Positions 26,553 to 34,547 of a DNA stretch of 64,000 bases are shown one piece after another (the stretch's first letter is position 1; every line of letters begins with the position of its first letter). The notes under the pieces were generated by a model. That model saw only the letters and a program-made list of their open reading frames with translations. It was not told the DNA's origin and did no database searches. Position numbers and translations under genes: made by a program. Source of the DNA: Poriferisodalis sp965262965 (GTDB lineage Bacteria; Actinomycetota; Acidimicrobiia; Acidimicrobiales; Poriferisodalaceae); contig NZ_OZ253573.1 in assembly GCF_965262965.1 (NCBI RefSeq), positions 806,001 through 870,000 of the forward strand, written 5' to 3'.

Positions 26553-27329
26553 TTAGTCGAATTTCGCAGGGCGCTTTTCCACGAATGCTCGCTGGGCTTC
26601 GCGGGCGTCGCCGCTGTGGAAGGTCTCACCTTCGAGGCTGAGCGACAGCGGCAGGATCTGGGCCGACATTTGCCGGATCCAGTTGTTGATCGGCACCTTG
26701 GAGGCGCTGATTGCCTTCTGCGGCCCGGCAGCGAGCTGCGAGGCCTTTTCGAGCGCTGTGTCGAGGATTGCGTCGTCGTCCACCAGGAAATTGACGAGGC
26801 CCATGTCGTAGAGCATCGGTCCGGTGACCCGCTCGCCGGTCATCAGGTACCACTTGGCCCGGTTGACACCCATGAGCAGCGGCCAGATGACCTGGCCGCC
26901 ATCTCCGGCGCCGATACCCATGTTCACGTGCGTGTCCGCGAACACCGAGCTGTGCCCCGCCACCACAACGTCGCACAGCAGAGCGATGTTCGCACCGAGA
27001 CCCATGGCATAGCCCTGCACAGCCGAGATGATCGGCTTGCGCAGCTCTAGGAGGTGGTCGACGATCTGGCGCCCCTCCTCGAAGCTGACCGCCGGTCCGC
27101 TGGCGTCGCTGAAGTCGCCGCCCGCGCAGAACGCACGGCCCGAGCCCCCGAGCACGACGACCTTCACGTCGTCGTCGGTCTGCGCATCGCGAGTGAACGT
27201 CGCCATCTCGTGGTGCATCTGGCCGTTGACCGCATTGAGTCGCTCTGGGCGATTCAACGTGACGACAGCGACGCCGTTGTCTCGCTTGTCGATGAGCATT
27301 GCCTGGTAGTTCTCTTGCTCGAGCGGCAT
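26553..27329 (-). CDS. Enoyl-CoA hydratase/isomerase family protein
   Basis: 258 residues from the ATG at 27329, which has a GAGGAGG ribosome site; an upstream extension of 14 codons lacks one. Crotonase fold: VVTLNRPERLNAVN, oxyanion-hole residues in GSGRAFCAGGDFSD and GYAMGLGANIALLCDVVVAG. The second acidic residue expected for a classical hydratase (around MGIGAGDGGQVIWPL) is replaced by Asp-Gly, so it may be a hydrolase, isomerase or lyase instead. It sits between a PLP lyase and the importer, possibly acting on a CoA thioester made from the imported compound. Confidence 0.88.
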   Translation of the reverse strand: MPLEQENYQAMLIDKRDNGVAVVTLNRPERLNAVNGQMHHEMATFTRDAQTDDDVKVVVLGGSGRAFCAGGDFSDASGPAVSFEEGRQIVDHLLELRKPIISAVQGYAMGLGANIALLCDVVVAGHSSVFADTHVNMGIGAGDGGQVIWPLLMGVNRAKWYLMTGERVTGPMLYDMGLVNFLVDDDAILDTALEKASQLAAGPQKAISASKVPINNWIRQMSAQILPLSLSLEGETFHSGDAREAQRAFVEKRPAKFD

Positions 27330-27367
27330 GATGAGCCTCCTCGTATCTGCGAGCGCTTGGTGCGCGC

Positions 27368-28534
27368 TCAACGTACTGCGGTCAGGACCCTGCCGACGGA
27401 GGTATGCGACCGGCCGACGATACGCTCGTAGTTGCCCGGGTCGGTGGCGCCTTCGGTGACCATGACAAGCACCGTGGCGTTCTCCGGATCGGGCAGAGCC
27501 GCCTTGCCTTCGTCATCGGCGAGCAATGCCCGAAGGCCCGCAAGCGACGCGCTGCCGGTTTCGCCTGCCACCACCTGCGAGCTGGCGAGGTCAGTCATTG
27601 CCCGACGGGCGGCGTCGCTGTCTACAGACACGCACCAATCAACGCCGCTGGCGAGCATCGGCCACGCCAACGGCGATGGCACACCGCAGTTCAGCCCCAC
27701 CATGATCGAGCGGTGCGGGCCGGGGGTCTCGGTGATCTCCCCGGCCATCGTCGAGGCCTGCACGCAGTTCGCGTCGTCGGGCTCAACCGACACCAGCACC
27801 GGACGGTGCTCGCCGCTGCGGTAATGGGTGACCGCCGCGGCCATGAAAGCACCGACACCCACCGGGACCGCCACGAGATCGGGTTGGCCGATGTCGTTGG
27901 CGGCAAGAGCGTCGTCGACCTCGGAGAAGATGGTTGTGTACCCCTCGGCCACATTCGCCGGGATAGTCTCGTATCCCGGCCAGGAGGTATCCGAGACGAC
28001 GAGACAGCGCTCATCGGCCATCTCGGCGCTTTGTTCGATTGCATCGTCGTACGAGCCATCCACGACGGTCACGGTGGCACTTTCGCCTCGGATGGCCGCG
28101 ATCCGAGCCTCTGACGTGCCGTCGGGCACCAGGATGTGCGCACCGAAGCCCAGCAGGCGCGCCATGAAGGCAACCGCTCGGCCGTGGTTGCCATCGGTGG
28201 CGGCGGCAAGTGTCATCGGGCGCAGGTGAGCCAGGCTGGCCGCCAGCGCGTTGATGTTGGCCCACGGAGGCGGTTCGCCGCCCAGGTGTTCACAGATGGC
28301 GCGGTACGACGCCCACGACGCACCCAGGATTTTGAACGACGGCAGCCCCATCCGTTGGGTCTCGGCCTTCACCAGAACCCGTCCGACGCCAAGGCTGTTG
28401 GCCAGCCGCGGTGCGTCGATGACCAGCGTCGGTGCATACGCCGGCAAGCGTCGGTGAAATGCCAGCACTTCTTTGGGTGCGGCGGGCCAGTCGCGCCCGT
28501 CGAAGAGCTGATTGCGCGTCACCAGTGCAGCCAT
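27368..28534 (-). CDS. PLP-dependent ammonia-lyase, diaminopropionate ammonia-lyase-like
   Basis: 388-residue fold-type II PLP enzyme. The Schiff-base Lys is Lys68 in MGLPSFKILGASWASYRAI, the phosphate/Asn motif is AATDGNHGRAVAF, and VPVGVGAFMAAAVTHY is the Gly-rich loop. The sequence order and the SFKILGAS motif match DpaL (YgeX), which splits 2,3-diaminopropionate into pyruvate and two ammonia. A strong GAGGAGG site precedes the ATG, 12 bases after the aminohydrolase stop. In E. coli dpaL is linked with ssnA and xdhD in a purine-degradation cluster; homologue types of all three are near each other here. Confidence 0.87.
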   Translation of the reverse strand: MAALVTRNQLFDGRDWPAAPKEVLAFHRRLPAYAPTLVIDAPRLANSLGVGRVLVKAETQRMGLPSFKILGASWASYRAICEHLGGEPPPWANINALAASLAHLRPMTLAAATDGNHGRAVAFMARLLGFGAHILVPDGTSEARIAAIRGESATVTVVDGSYDDAIEQSAEMADERCLVVSDTSWPGYETIPANVAEGYTTIFSEVDDALAANDIGQPDLVAVPVGVGAFMAAAVTHYRSGEHRPVLVSVEPDDANCVQASTMAGEITETPGPHRSIMVGLNCGVPSPLAWPMLASGVDWCVSVDSDAARRAMTDLASSQVVAGETGSASLAGLRALLADDEGKAALPDPENATVLVMVTEGATDPGNYERIVGRSHTSVGRVLTAVR

Positions 28535-28546
28535 TGCCGGCCTCCT

Positions 28547-29596
28547 CTAGTCCAGTTCGTCGAGCGCCGCGAAAAGACGCTGGGCTTGCTCGGCGGCTTT
28601 CGCACGCACCTCAGCAGGGTCGACTCGTGTGGCAACCCCGGCTGAGAGCACCTGCTCGCCGTCGATCGCGACGTCGATCGGGTGCACGCCCGGCGTGTAA
28701 GCGAGATGCCAGGGGTCGGCGCTCGGGTACGACCACCGCACCACGTCGTGACGGGCTTCGGGCATCAGCTCCCAGCCGTGAGCCAGCCACTCCCAGGGCT
28801 GATCGGGCGATGCGACCACGTCGTGTTCCCGCAAGCGCACGTACGCGACACGGAACTCGTCGAGCATGTCAGCGCCGATGCCGTCGGTGCCCAACGCGAT
28901 CGGATTCGTCACGGCGAAACGGGCCGGATCGGCGTATCCGACGGCGTTGTTCATGTTCGAGCGGGGGTTGTGCACGATCGTGCCTGCGAGGCCGTGGTCG
29001 GTCGGCAGATGGACGCCGTGGATAAGCAGCCAACGCTCGTCGCTCAGGCCTGCAAGTCGCTGCGCGGCGTCGGCGTCGGGCGGACCTTCTGCGACGTGGA
29101 TGTGCACGCCGACATCGTGGCGGCGGGCCACATCTGCGGCTGCTGCCAAGGTGTCGTCGGTGCAGGTGAACGCCGCGTGGATGCCCACGTACCCCCTACC
29201 GCCTGATGTGAGGAAGCGCTCATTCTCTGCCAGGCCGCGCCGGGCCCCGTCTGCGCCGTGACGATCGGTGACGCCGTAGCAACAGCTCGCCCGCACGCCG
29301 ACTTCGGCGCACGCCGCTGCGACCACGTCGAGCGAGCCGTCGATGGCGTTGGGCGACTCGTGATGATCGACAATGGCTGTGCAGCCGGATTCCAGCGCTT
29401 CGAGCGCACCGAGTTTCGCTGACCACTCGAGCATCTCGAGGTCGAGTGCCCGGTCGAGCCGCCACCACACGAGTTCGAGGATCTCAGCAAAGCCGCCTGG
29501 GATGCGCGGCGGGGCAGGCATGCCTCTGGCCAGCGCCGAATACAGGTGGTGGTGCGAACACACGAGTCCCGGCGTCGTCGCACCCCCCTCACTCAC
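28547..29596 (-). CDS. SsnA-like aminohydrolase, N-terminally short
   Basis: 349 residues. The metal motif LVCSHHHLYSALARGM (His-x-His) lies only about 15 residues from the GTG start. Other candidates are HIHVAEG, IHGVHL and the Asp of LGTDGIGADM. SsnA/AtzA-type proteins are about 440 residues and begin with a 50-residue beta-sandwich strand segment that is absent here. The frame is open only about 26 further codons upstream, with no ATG or GTG. It may be a truncated but folded variant, or inactive. It is followed by the DpaL-like gene. Likely reaction: deamination or dechlorination-type hydrolysis of a purine-like ring. Confidence 0.8.
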   Translation of the reverse strand: MSEGGATTPGLVCSHHHLYSALARGMPAPPRIPGGFAEILELVWWRLDRALDLEMLEWSAKLGALEALESGCTAIVDHHESPNAIDGSLDVVAAACAEVGVRASCCYGVTDRHGADGARRGLAENERFLTSGGRGYVGIHAAFTCTDDTLAAAADVARRHDVGVHIHVAEGPPDADAAQRLAGLSDERWLLIHGVHLPTDHGLAGTIVHNPRSNMNNAVGYADPARFAVTNPIALGTDGIGADMLDEFRVAYVRLREHDVVASPDQPWEWLAHGWELMPEARHDVVRWSYPSADPWHLAYTPGVHPIDVAIDGEQVLSAGVATRVDPAEVRAKAAEQAQRLFAALDELD

Positions 29597-29651
29597 GGCT
29601 GCGAGCGTAATCCCGGCCTCCGAGCCCGCTGAGCCTTCCTGATGTCTCGAT

Positions 29652-29688
29652 TTGATCAGGCCGGGTTGATCAGGTCAGGTTGATCAGG
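29652..29688 (-). repeat. 14-bp tandem repeat of TTGATCAGG containing a stop codon
   Basis: TTGATCAGG occurs at 29652, 29666 and 29680, exactly 14 bases apart, each centred on the palindrome TGATCA. On the minus strand the copy at 29680-29688 supplies the TGA of the LLM gene. Confidence 0.8.
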
Positions 29689-30619
29689 TGCGCAGCTGGG
29701 GCAGCAGCTCGACGAGGCGGTCGAGTTGGGTGTCGACGCAAGGCGACGCCAGACGGATGCACAGGTGCTCACAGCCGGCATCGATGTAGCTCTGAAGCCA
29801 GGCGCCGACTTCTGCAGCGGCACCTGACTTGGTGCCCATGATCTTCTCCAGCACCGCAATCTCGACGTCGTAGTAGAGCATCGAATGCTCGGCGACTTCG
29901 GCTGCGGCGGCAGTGGGCTCGCCGATGTTGATCGTCAGGTACGCCGCAGCGGTGATCGTCGCGGGGTCACGTCCCCCGTCGGCAGCTGCGGCTCGCACCG
30001 CGGCGAGCTGACCTGCGAAGTCGTCGACCACAGGAGCAGTGGGAAACCAGCCGTCGAAGTGGCGGCCAGCGCGTTCGAGGCCTCGCGGGCCCGAGCCGCC
30101 CAGCCACATCCGGGGACCTCCGCCGGTCGCGCACATCGGCTGCAGTCGAAGGTCCGCCGGCGCGTCTGTTGCTCGCCACAGTTCGCGGGCGTCGTGCACC
30201 ACCTCCATCATCCGACCGCCCCTGCGATCGAAGTCGGCACCGACCAGATCGAAGTCGTCCCGCACTTGCGGCAGACCGGGGCCTGCACCCACACCGAGGA
30301 TCAAGCGGCCGCCCGACAGCGCGTCGACCGTGGCGGCCTGCTGAGCGAGCTGCGCGGCTGGCCGCATTGCCGCCAGGAGCACCGCCGTGCCGAGGTCGAT
30401 GCGCTCGGTGACCGCTGCCGCTGCTGCCAGCACCAAGAGCGGTTCGGCCCGAGGCTTGGCCAGCAGGGAATCGCCGATCCATGCAGCGTCGAGACCGGCC
30501 TGCTCTGCCCGGACGGCAAGGTCGACGAGCCGACGCGGGTCCCCGTCGTGTGGCGGGTACATCGCAAACTCCCGTGAGGGAAGCAACAGGCCGAACGTGA
30601 CTGAACCGGATGACGTCAT
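29684..30619 (-). CDS. LLM class (F420-type) oxidoreductase
   Basis: 311 residues from the ATG at 30619 (MTSSGSVTFGLLLPSREF); a longer frame to 30844 is unsupported. Luciferase-like fold: DLAVRAEQAGLDAAWIGDSLL, QLAQQAATVDALSGGRLILGVG and RMWLGGSGPRGLERAGRHFDGW, typical of F420-dependent enzymes. It is the first gene of the minus-strand run leading to the aminohydrolase, PLP lyase, hydratase and importer. It likely catalyses hydride transfer or monooxygenation on the imported heterocycle; substrate unknown. Its stop lies within a 14-base repeat. Confidence 0.88.
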   Translation of the reverse strand: MTSSGSVTFGLLLPSREFAMYPPHDGDPRRLVDLAVRAEQAGLDAAWIGDSLLAKPRAEPLLVLAAAAAVTERIDLGTAVLLAAMRPAAQLAQQAATVDALSGGRLILGVGAGPGLPQVRDDFDLVGADFDRRGGRMMEVVHDARELWRATDAPADLRLQPMCATGGGPRMWLGGSGPRGLERAGRHFDGWFPTAPVVDDFAGQLAAVRAAAADGGRDPATITAAAYLTINIGEPTAAAAEVAEHSMLYYDVEIAVLEKIMGTKSGAAAEVGAWLQSYIDAGCEHLCIRLASPCVDTQLDRLVELLPQLRT

Positions 30620-30768
30620 GGCGTGAACTCTGCCACTTCGATCACTCGGGCCCCAGAGTGGCAATGTTCGGGATCCGGTTCGCGCCACGACTGATGGAGG
30701 CACGTCGTCGGCGCTAGGTCTCCTGCGAATTCCAGGCGTTCGGTGGCCGCTGCGAGATGGAGTTCGGG

Positions 30769-31257
30769 TCAGCCCGAGAAGAGCGAAATCACCATCGGTG
30801 CCACGATCGCCACGAAGATCGATACGCCAATCCCCACCATCCAACGGAATTGGTGCTTCGCCTCGGTGCGATCAGCCTGGCGCTGAGCCGCTGCCTCAGC
30901 ACGATCAGCCTGGCGCTGAGCCGCTGCCTCAGCACGATCAGCCTGGCGCTGAGCCGCTGCCTCGGCGCGATCGGCTCCGCGCCAGCTCATCACTTCGGCG
31001 CGATCGGCTCCGCGCCAGCTCATCACTTCGGCGCGATCGGCTTCGCGCCAGCTCATCACTTCGGCGCGGCCGGCTTCGCGCCAGCTCGTCACTTCGGCGC
31101 GATCGGCTTCGCGCTGGTCCATCAGGCGGTCGAACTTGCTCTCGATCCAATCCCTGAGCTTGTCGAATTGACTCGCCAGCTCGTCCTTGGTGACGAAACG
31201 CTTCAAGTCGGACTTGGTGGCGAGGTCCGACAGCGGCGCGGGGGCCAAGCACGTCAT
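30769..31257 (-). CDS. Membrane-anchored coiled-coil protein built from 11-residue repeats
   Basis: 162-residue protein; the ATG at 31257 is preferred to the TTG at 31260. The N terminus, LATKSDLKRFVTKDELASQFDKL, resembles small coiled-coil proteins often annotated DUF1640-like. Residues about 50-137 are eight consecutive 11-residue units, first of type READRAEVMSW, then RQADRAEAAAQ. The C terminus (FRWMVGIGVSIFVAIVAPMV) is one transmembrane helix with a four-residue tail. Eleven-residue periodicity predicts a long, right-handed or straight coiled-coil rod. Function unknown; it could be a membrane-tethered spacer or scaffold. Confidence 0.8.
   Translation of the reverse strand: MTCLAPAPLSDLATKSDLKRFVTKDELASQFDKLRDWIESKFDRLMDQREADRAEVTSWREAGRAEVMSWREADRAEVMSWRGADRAEVMSWRGADRAEAAAQRQADRAEAAAQRQADRAEAAAQRQADRTEAKHQFRWMVGIGVSIFVAIVAPMVISLFSG
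30870..31133 (-). repeat. Eight 33-bp tandem repeats inside the coiled-coil gene
   Basis: GATCRG-type landmarks recur at 30870, 30903, 30936, 30969, 31002, 31035, 31068 and 31101, exactly 33 bases apart. Three units (30870-30968) are almost identical to each other. The other five form a second, slightly diverged family. The unit is a multiple of three, so copy-number change keeps the frame. Confidence 0.92.
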
Positions 31258-31461
31258 CAACTACTGAGCAAGCGGCTCGTCAATCTGCTCACAAAACCAA
31301 GCGTAGAGGCGAGATCGATGTTCTTCGGACATGTCACAAGTCCTCTGGTGCGGCGACACAGTCGATCTCGGACCATAGGCATTGCTGGCGCCTTGGCAAA
31401 GCTTGTTTCATACCATTTAGATATATTTACCCCTTTTCCGAGCAATGCCGGAGCGGATGCA

Positions 31462-31803
31462 CCCAACGGCGACCGTCCAGTCTTGGTGCTGACCCGCGAT
31501 CCTGTTGCCGACCGAATCGATGCCGTCGTCGTCGCGGCACTGACGAAGACTCGGCGAGGCTTGGTTTCGGAATTGGAGGTGTCTGCCGCCCTCGACGGTG
31601 TGCCGACCGACTGTGTCGTGAATTTCGACGACATTCACACAATCAGGCGGGAAACGTTCCGACGGTTTGTCACCAACCTCAGTCCAGCTCGCATCGAGCA
31701 GAGCTGCCGCCGCCTGCGGGCGCCATCGGCTGCTGACGTCGGACGTCATCAGCCCACTACACCCGCGCAGCTATACCCAGGCGTCGGCTCGTTCGCGGTT
31801 TGA
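31462..31803 (+). pseudogene. PemK/MazF toxin relic lacking its N terminus
   Basis: From 31462 the plus strand encodes a recognisable MazF core: DRPVLVLTRDPVADRIDAVV, then SELEVSAALDGVPTDCVVN, FDDIHTIRRETFRR and SPARIEQSCRRL. This parallels the intact MazF at 59744 (RRPVLVLTRPEV ... CDGLHTIRR). The N-terminal strand with the RGEVWW motif is missing. Upstream is an AT-rich stretch (about 31395-31437) unlike the surrounding DNA. The frame runs on without homology to a TGA at 31801, overlapping the end of the XdhD-like gene. No antitoxin gene is adjacent. Probably a decayed toxin. Confidence 0.7.
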
Positions 31804-34392
31804 CGGGTTGCGCATCGGCAGCTCGTTGTGCCAGACGCCTTCGTATTCGCGCAGGGCAGCCGCCACTGCGCCGGCCGTTGGCACTAAACCGATCTCGCCG
31901 ACGCCTTTGATGCCGTAGGGAGCGCCGGGTTGTGGCGACTCGACCAGGATGACGTCGACATCGGGCATGTCCTTGGGCCGGATGATCGCGAGGCTGCGCA
32001 GCGTGGTGTTGAGCGGTCGACCGCTGGCGTCAGCGGGGAAGCCTTCACTGAGCGCGTAGCCGAGGCCCATGTGCACGCTGCCCTCGATCTGGCCCTCGCA
32101 CAACAGCGGATTCACAGCCCGGCCCACGTCGTGCGCTGCGACGACACGTTCCACGATGCCGGTGTCGGGATCCAGGATGACCACCTGTGCGGCGTACCCG
32201 AACGTGGAATGGATCACTGGGTGTTCGAGGCCCTCCGACAGCGAGTTGGTCCAGTCGACCCGGTATTCGCCTTCGTAGTCCACTTCGAGCTGGCACCCGT
32301 CGGCCAGCGCAGTACGGCAGGCATCGGCGACAGATCCTGCGCCCATGAGCGTGCCGCGGCTGCCGGTGGTCTGGCCCGCTCCGAGCTCGCGGGTGGAGTC
32401 CACGATGACCCTCACTGCTTCGGGGTCGACGCCGAGCTCTTCCACCGCGACCTGCAGCGCGACGGTGTGCACGCCCTGGCCCATCTCGGTCCAGCAGTGG
32501 CGTACCTCGAGGGTGCCGTCAGCACAGAAGCGCACCACGGCCTTGGCGATCTCCTTGAAGCCGTTGCCGAGGCCCGAGTTCTTGAGTCCCAGCCCGATCC
32601 CGACGGGCTTGCCGGCTGCGCGGGCCGCCTCGTAGGGCTCGCGCACGGCGTCCAAGCAGGCCTGAGCGCCCAAACAGCCGTCGTCCATGATCTGACCCGG
32701 GCCCCACACTCCCCCAGGCACGACCACGTTGCGCTGACGCATCTCGAAGCCGCTGATGCCCAAAGCTTCGGCCAGCCGGTCCATGACGCCTTCCATGGCG
32801 AACTGCGCCTGGTTCGCTCCGAAGCCACGGAACGCGCCGCACACGGGATTGTTGGTGCGCACCGCGATGGCCTCGACGTCGGTGGCCGGCACCAGGTACG
32901 GCCCGGTGGCGTGTCCCGCCGACCGTTCCAGCACCTTCATGCCTACCGAGGCATACGGGCCCGAGTCGCCGAACATGCGGGCCCGCACCGCAGTCAGCTT
33001 GCCGTCGGCGTCGCAGCCGGCCTCATACGTCATGCGTATGGGATGCCGCTTCGGATGCATGATCAGCGATTCCTCGCGCGACAGCGTGATGCGCACCGGG
33101 CGGCCGGTCAGCCACGCCGCCAGCGCCGCGTGGGCCTGGTTCGACATGTCCTCCTTGCCGCCGAACGCCCCGCCATTGGACACCAGCTCGGTGGTTACCA
33201 CCGAAGGGTCCAGCGCCAGCACCGCGGCGATGTCGTTGCGGTCGTCCCAGATGCCCTGCCCGCCGGTGTACACGTGGAGTCCGGCGGGAACCCCGTTAGC
33301 AGGAGTGGGTACGGCCAGGGTCGACTCGGGCTCGAGGTAGGCGTGCTCGATGCGCTGGGTCTGGAACGTCTCGGTCACCGTGTGCGCCGATGCCGCCAGC
33401 GCAGCTTCGACGTCGCCGCGGGCGTAGGTGGAGCGCGACAGCACATTGCCGTCGAGCTCCCACACGGCGTCGATGTCGCTGTCTTTCACCCGTACCGGGT
33501 CGGTCATCGGTTCGAGGACGTCGTAGGCCACGTCGATCAGCTCTGCGGCGCGCCGGGCCGCGGGCCGGTTGTCGGCCACGACGATGGCGAGCACGTCGCC
33601 GAGGTAGGAGGTGCGCCCGCCGACCGGGATCATCACCGGCCAGTCCTTGTGGATGAGGCCCACCCGCAGCACACCGGGAATGTCGGCGGCGGTGAACACA
33701 GCCTGTACGCCGAGTACTGCTTCAGCGGCACCGGTGCCAATCGACAACACATCGGCACGGGCGTGGTCGGCATAGCGCAGCGCGCCGTGCAGCATGCCGT
33801 ACGGGGCCGTCACACCGCTGATCGACGAGTCGATCACGATGTCGTCGATATAGGGACGGCTGCCCAGCGTGAGCTCGCGAGCCTCGTAGCGAACGCCGGA
33901 GCTGCCGACGCCCTTCGGCGGCAGCGCCACCGGCACCTCTCCCGACGCCAGCGACTCCACCGCGTCGAGGATCTTGGTGTAGCCAGTGCAGCGGCACAGA
34001 TGCCCGCCGAGGTGGCGGCTCGCTTCTTCTCGGGTCAGCGCCGAGCCCTTGCGGTCGAGCAGGGCCTTGAGCCGCACCACGATGCCGGGCGTGCAGAACC
34101 CGCACTGCAGGGCGCCGTGTGCTGCGAAGGCGTTCGCCATGGCGTCCACCTCGGCGTCGTCGAAGCCCTCGACGGTGGTGATCTCAGTGCCCGCTGAGCG
34201 CTCAAGACTGGTCTGGCAGGCCACCCGTGCCCTGCCGTCCACCAATACCGCACAGCAGCCGCACTGGCCCGACGGCGCACATCCGTCCTTGGGCGAGATG
34301 ATTCCCAGTTCATCTCGCAGAGCCGCCAGCAGGTGCTCATGGTCGCTGGCGACCGTCACCGGCGAGCCGTTCAACACGAACTCGGTCGTCAT
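31771..34392 (-). CDS. XdhD-like molybdenum hydroxylase, fused [2Fe-2S] and molybdopterin domains
   Basis: 873 residues from the ATG at 34392 (GAGGAAGG site; an in-frame TTG lies two codons upstream). Residues 1-150 are a CoxS-like domain with plant-type Cys in KDGCAPSGQCGCCAVL and the second cluster in LQCGFCTPG and CRCTGYTK. Residues about 165-873 are the molybdopterin domain, with SNGGAFGGKEDMS, CGAFRGFGANQ, MGQGVHTVAL and the catalytic Glu of GIKGVGEIGL. No FAD domain or FAD gene adjoins it. Fusion of Fe-S and Mo subunits is the XdhD arrangement. It is divergent from the export cassette at 34548. Confidence 0.93.
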   Translation of the reverse strand: MTTEFVLNGSPVTVASDHEHLLAALRDELGIISPKDGCAPSGQCGCCAVLVDGRARVACQTSLERSAGTEITTVEGFDDAEVDAMANAFAAHGALQCGFCTPGIVVRLKALLDRKGSALTREEASRHLGGHLCRCTGYTKILDAVESLASGEVPVALPPKGVGSSGVRYEARELTLGSRPYIDDIVIDSSISGVTAPYGMLHGALRYADHARADVLSIGTGAAEAVLGVQAVFTAADIPGVLRVGLIHKDWPVMIPVGGRTSYLGDVLAIVVADNRPAARRAAELIDVAYDVLEPMTDPVRVKDSDIDAVWELDGNVLSRSTYARGDVEAALAASAHTVTETFQTQRIEHAYLEPESTLAVPTPANGVPAGLHVYTGGQGIWDDRNDIAAVLALDPSVVTTELVSNGGAFGGKEDMSNQAHAALAAWLTGRPVRITLSREESLIMHPKRHPIRMTYEAGCDADGKLTAVRARMFGDSGPYASVGMKVLERSAGHATGPYLVPATDVEAIAVRTNNPVCGAFRGFGANQAQFAMEGVMDRLAEALGISGFEMRQRNVVVPGGVWGPGQIMDDGCLGAQACLDAVREPYEAARAAGKPVGIGLGLKNSGLGNGFKEIAKAVVRFCADGTLEVRHCWTEMGQGVHTVALQVAVEELGVDPEAVRVIVDSTRELGAGQTTGSRGTLMGAGSVADACRTALADGCQLEVDYEGEYRVDWTNSLSEGLEHPVIHSTFGYAAQVVILDPDTGIVERVVAAHDVGRAVNPLLCEGQIEGSVHMGLGYALSEGFPADASGRPLNTTLRSLAIIRPKDMPDVDVILVESPQPGAPYGIKGVGEIGLVPTAGAVAAALREYEGVWHNELPMRNPSNRERADAWV

Positions 34393-34547
34393 CGGCAACC
34401 TTCCTCGGGGACACCGTTGTCCCTTCCCCGCTGGCTATTGTCGCACCGCCGGGCGGTCATTCGCACCACCGCGGGCCCCAATCGCAGGCGCGGACGCCAC
34501 GATGGCCTCTCATCGCACTCTCAGATTCGTTCGGTAGTTGTTCGAAC

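Noticed and set aside
30757..31461. Plus-strand frame through the 33-bp repeats
   Set aside because: Mirror of the repeat array; the minus strand gives a coherent coiled coil with a TM anchor.
31930..34197. 755-residue open frame on the plus strand opposite the XdhD-like gene
   Set aside because: A shadow frame caused by high GC; the opposite strand has a complete, motif-rich enzyme, while this frame has no recognisable domain.
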